Part shown: in pieces, positions 4,521-6,436 of the stretch
How the letters are laid out: every line of letters starts with the position of its first letter
How positions within the stretch are numbered: the stretch's first letter is position 1
Source: Proteobacteria bacterium UBA6492
GTDB taxonomy: Bacteria; Pseudomonadota; Gammaproteobacteria; UBA6429; Thiohalophilaceae
DNA: 6,436 bases
Direction: 5' to 3'
Assembly (NCBI GenBank): GCA_002436485.1
Contig: DJMK01000157.1
Coordinates: 1,952-8,387, forward strand
Made by a program: the position numbers and the translations under genes
The notes under the pieces: generated by a model
The model's input: only the letters and a program-made list of their open reading frames with translations
The model's database searches: none
Told to the model about the DNA's origin: nothing

Positions 4521-5318
4521 CTACCTGGTCATGTTCTGGCCGTAGAAAATCTCCAGCATTTCGCGCTTAAGGGCCTTGTGAATTTTATTGTGCTTGGCTG
4601 CCAGCAGATCTTCCTCGTTGACTCCAAACAGGTAGTTATCCAGCACAATATCCTTTAACAACATCTTGGTGTGAAAAATATTTTCCTGGTAAACATTCAC
4701 ATCGATCATCTGGTAAAGGTCCTTGATGTCCTTACCAATGAAATTCTGAATGGAATTGATCTTGTGATCGATATAGTGCTTTTTGCCACGCACATCACGA
4801 GTAAAACCGCGTACTCGATAATCGAGTATCACAATATCCGAATCGAAACTGTGTATCAGGTAGTTCAATGCCTTAAGCGGTGAAATTCGACCACAGGTTG
4901 AAACATCGATATCCGCACGGAAGGTACTGATGCCGGCATCGGGATGGCTCTCCGGGTAGGTATGCACGGTGATATGGCTTTTATCCAGGTGACCGACAAC
5001 CGCCTCAGGACCAGGTGCCTCCAGGTTGGTCATCTGTTCCGCCTTGAGGGGCTCTTCCGAGATCAGCATGGTGACACTGGCACCCTGCGGGTCATAATCC
5101 TGGCGCGCGATATTCAGGATATTTGCGCCAATCATATCCGAGACATCGGTAAGAATACTGGTCAATCGCTCGGCGTTGTATTCTTCATCAATATATTCGA
5201 TATAGGCATTCTGCTGTTCCTGTGTTTCAGCAAAATTGATATCGTAAATATTAAAGCTCAGGGTTTTTGTGAGGTTGTTAAACCCGTGCAGCTTGATTTT
5301 TCTGGCTGACTTTTTCAA
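4521..5318 (-). CDS. speD: S-adenosylmethionine decarboxylase proenzyme
   Basis: SpeD decarboxylates S-adenosylmethionine to the aminopropyl donor for spermidine synthesis. It is made as a proenzyme that cleaves itself and forms a pyruvoyl cofactor. The 265 residues match the E. coli form (264 residues), not the short archaeal or Bacillus form. The cleavage site is Lys113-Ser114 in LDKSHI, and Cys142 (STCG) corresponds to the E. coli proton-donor cysteine. KLHGFNNLTK, GANILNIARQDYDPQGASV, YRVRGFTRD and DVNVYQENIFHTKMLL are all conserved. No ATG, GTG or other TTG fits the start, so TTG 5318 is the only standard choice; GAGG (5334-5331) lies 12 bases upstream, which is slightly long. A weak start, wide spacing and an upstream frame suggest translational control. 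No speE is visible here. Confidence 0.96.
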   Translation of the reverse strand: MKKSARKIKLHGFNNLTKTLSFNIYDINFAETQEQQNAYIEYIDEEYNAERLTSILTDVSDMIGANILNIARQDYDPQGASVTMLISEEPLKAEQMTNLEAPGPEAVVGHLDKSHITVHTYPESHPDAGISTFRADIDVSTCGRISPLKALNYLIHSFDSDIVILDYRVRGFTRDVRGKKHYIDHKINSIQNFIGKDIKDLYQMIDVNVYQENIFHTKMLLKDIVLDNYLFGVNEEDLLAAKHNKIHKALKREMLEIFYGQNMTR

Positions 5319-5327
5319 CGTTCTATA

Positions 5328-5366
5328 TTACCTCAAACCATACGTGGCTTTGGGCCGTGCTTTCAT
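5328..5366 (-). CDS. Possible 12-residue leader peptide upstream of speD
   Basis: ATG 5366 is preceded by AGGAG (5380-5376) at nine bases, a better initiation site than that of speD itself. The frame encodes MKARPKATYGLR and stops at TAA nine bases before the speD TTG. Its Leu-Arg codons (TTGAGG) supply the GAGG used by speD, and it is in the same frame as speD. Ribosomes on it would cover or release the speD initiation site, so it could couple speD translation to the leader. The Lys/Arg content and the CGG, CCC and AGG codons are notable. Function is inferred only. Confidence 0.45.
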   Translation of the reverse strand: MKARPKATYGLR

Positions 5367-5397
5367 GGGGGGAAACTCCTGATTGGGACTAACCAGA

Positions 5398-5413
5398 CGT
5401 CTATATTCTATCA
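5398..5413 (-). promoter_or_regulatory. Probable extended -10 promoter of speD
   Basis: TGATAGAAT on the minus strand (5413-5405) has the TGn extension and a -10 hexamer one base from consensus. No good -35 lies 17 bases upstream, as is common for extended -10 promoters. The TGA is also the stop codon of the DUF885 gene. A start near 5398 gives a leader of about 30 bases before the upstream frame. Read-through from the DUF885 gene remains possible. Confidence 0.5.
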
Positions 5414-6436
5414 GATAGTAACAGGTTGAGTAGTAGCTTCGGCAGGCCGAAACGTATTTTCTCGTATGGTACGCCAGAGCGGCTGGCCGAAGGCCCGGCT
5501 GATCACCCAGGGCAAACCGATGCTACCAGCACTCAGCAACCGGTCGTGAAAGTCCCTCAGGCTGAATGAGTCATTCATTGCCTGCAGTCGATCGCGAGTC
5601 ATGTTAATCAACAACCAGCCGGTCGCATAGCCCATTGGTACGGTAGGCGACTGACTGTACCAACTTAAATCGCCCAGTGCCTGTGCAGCACTGAAACCCA
5701 GCTTGTCCTGCATGACCTGGCTGGCCTGCTCGATACTGCGATCACGCACATGCAATTCCACATCCAGCATGACACGTAAACTGCGCCATAGACGATCCTT
5801 CAGTAACACGAATTTTGATTCCGGCTGTTGCAGGAAGCCCTGCTCGTACATCAACTGCTCACAATACAACGCCCACCCTTCGTATAGCGTGGCAGAGGCG
5901 TTCACCAGTCGCGGCAGGGATCGCGATGTTTCATCGCGGTTGGCGGTAACAAATTGCAGATGGTGTCCGGGCCAGGCTTCATGCACACATGTGTGTTGCA
6001 GGCTTAACAGGTTGTGCTCTCCCCAACTTTCTTCATCCTGCGGAGGCGTAACATAATAATAACCTGTCTGTGCCGAGTCAGTTGGCATGGGATCAAGGTA
6101 GGCAGCAAAAGGAATCTGGTGGCGCAAAAACGCTGGCGTCTCGACCACATGTAAAAACTGTTGATCAGGCATGCTGACGAGCTCATGTTGTTTAACGAAG
6201 TCATGTGCTGCCAGCATATTCTCCTTGTAAAGCGTCAGTAGATCACGATCGGGTCGATACTGATGCTGGATTTTTTCAGTCAGTGCAGCAATATCCTCGT
6301 TACCCTGTAACTCGCGCGTAACCTGTTTCAGTTCTGACAGTACCTGCGCATAGAGCGATTCACCAAATGAATGTAACTCGTCAGCACTGATATCCAGGCC
6401 ATGGCGATGTAACAACAATCGCTCAAAGGTAGTTTT
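5411..6436 (-). CDS. DUF885 family protein, putative zinc metallopeptidase, 5' end cut by the window edge
   Basis: The visible 341 residues are the C-terminal part of a DUF885 protein. The frame is open to the window edge, and the family is usually about 550-600 residues, so the start is missing. The best landmark is HTCVHEAWPGHHLQF, with HEAWPGHH at about 152-159 of the visible part, an HExxxGHH variant of a zinc site. EGWALYCEQLMYE follows at 186-198 and probably supplies the downstream glutamate ligand. The later SPTVPMGYATG (about 263-273) and SLRDFHDRLLSAGSIGLPWV (about 292-311) are also family-typical. Many members are secreted or lipoproteins, but the N-terminus that would show this is absent. 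Peptidase activity is inferred from the motif. It lies 92 bases upstream of speD on the same strand. Confidence 0.85.
   Translation of the reverse strand, partial: KTTFERLLLHRHGLDISADELHSFGESLYAQVLSELKQVTRELQGNEDIAALTEKIQHQYRPDRDLLTLYKENMLAAHDFVKQHELVSMPDQQFLHVVETPAFLRHQIPFAAYLDPMPTDSAQTGYYYVTPPQDEESWGEHNLLSLQHTCVHEAWPGHHLQFVTANRDETSRSLPRLVNASATLYEGWALYCEQLMYEQGFLQQPESKFVLLKDRLWRSLRVMLDVELHVRDRSIEQASQVMQDKLGFSAAQALGDLSWYSQSPTVPMGYATGWLLINMTRDRLQAMNDSFSLRDFHDRLLSAGSIGLPWVISRAFGQPLWRTIRENTFRPAEATTQPVTI

Noticed and set aside
4944..5309. 121-codon plus-strand frame antisense to speD
   Set aside because: It is wholly opposite the conserved speD coding sequence and has no family features of its own.
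1..6436. Mobile element, prophage, CRISPR, tRNA or rRNA gene
   Set aside because: I saw no transposase, terminal inverted repeats, repeat-spacer pattern, tRNA cloverleaf or rRNA sequence; the genes are chromosomal housekeeping types.

Overview
The window looks like a chromosomal core region of a gammaproteobacterium. S9, L13 and S-adenosylmethionine decarboxylase (SpeD) are all close to the Escherichia coli proteins, and a Coq7-type ubiquinone hydroxylase is present, as in Pseudomonas and many sulfur-oxidising or purple gammaproteobacteria. GC content looks moderate. I cannot name a genus. There is no sign of phage, insertion sequence, CRISPR or integrated element.

Layout: (1) 1-772, minus strand: rpsI (cut at the left edge) and rplM with their own promoter. 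(2) 780-1077: a gene-free gap that holds a compact, apparently independent minus-strand transcription unit. It has a near-consensus sigma70 promoter (1014-986), about 108 transcribed bases, and a strong intrinsic terminator (909-872). It reads as an undescribed small RNA. Its most notable part is a predicted hairpin whose loop region carries CCUCCUUA, the same eight bases that end 16S rRNA (the anti-Shine-Dalgarno). (3) 1078-3764, minus strand: a tight four-gene operon in the order 2Fe-2S thioredoxin-like ferredoxin, COG2945-type alpha/beta hydrolase, NodI-like ABC ATPase, NodJ-like ABC-2 permease. (4) 3807-4487, plus strand: coq7, divergent from the operon and possibly leaderless. (5) 4521-5410, minus strand: speD, with a TTG start and a 12-codon upstream reading frame in its leader. 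(6) 5411-6436, minus strand: the C-terminal part of a DUF885 metallopeptidase-like protein, cut at the right edge.

Functions: rplM and rpsI supply ribosome components. Coq7 performs the C6 hydroxylation of ubiquinone synthesis. SpeD makes the aminopropyl donor for spermidine. The four-gene operon probably forms one exporter unit with an accessory hydrolase and an electron-transfer protein; its substrate cannot be read from sequence. The least expected signals are in leaders and gaps: the small RNA candidate, the speD upstream frame, a five-codon minigene overlapping the ferredoxin start, and the promoter-start dyad at coq7. Promoters, terminators, RNA folds and start sites were judged by eye and have not been computed.
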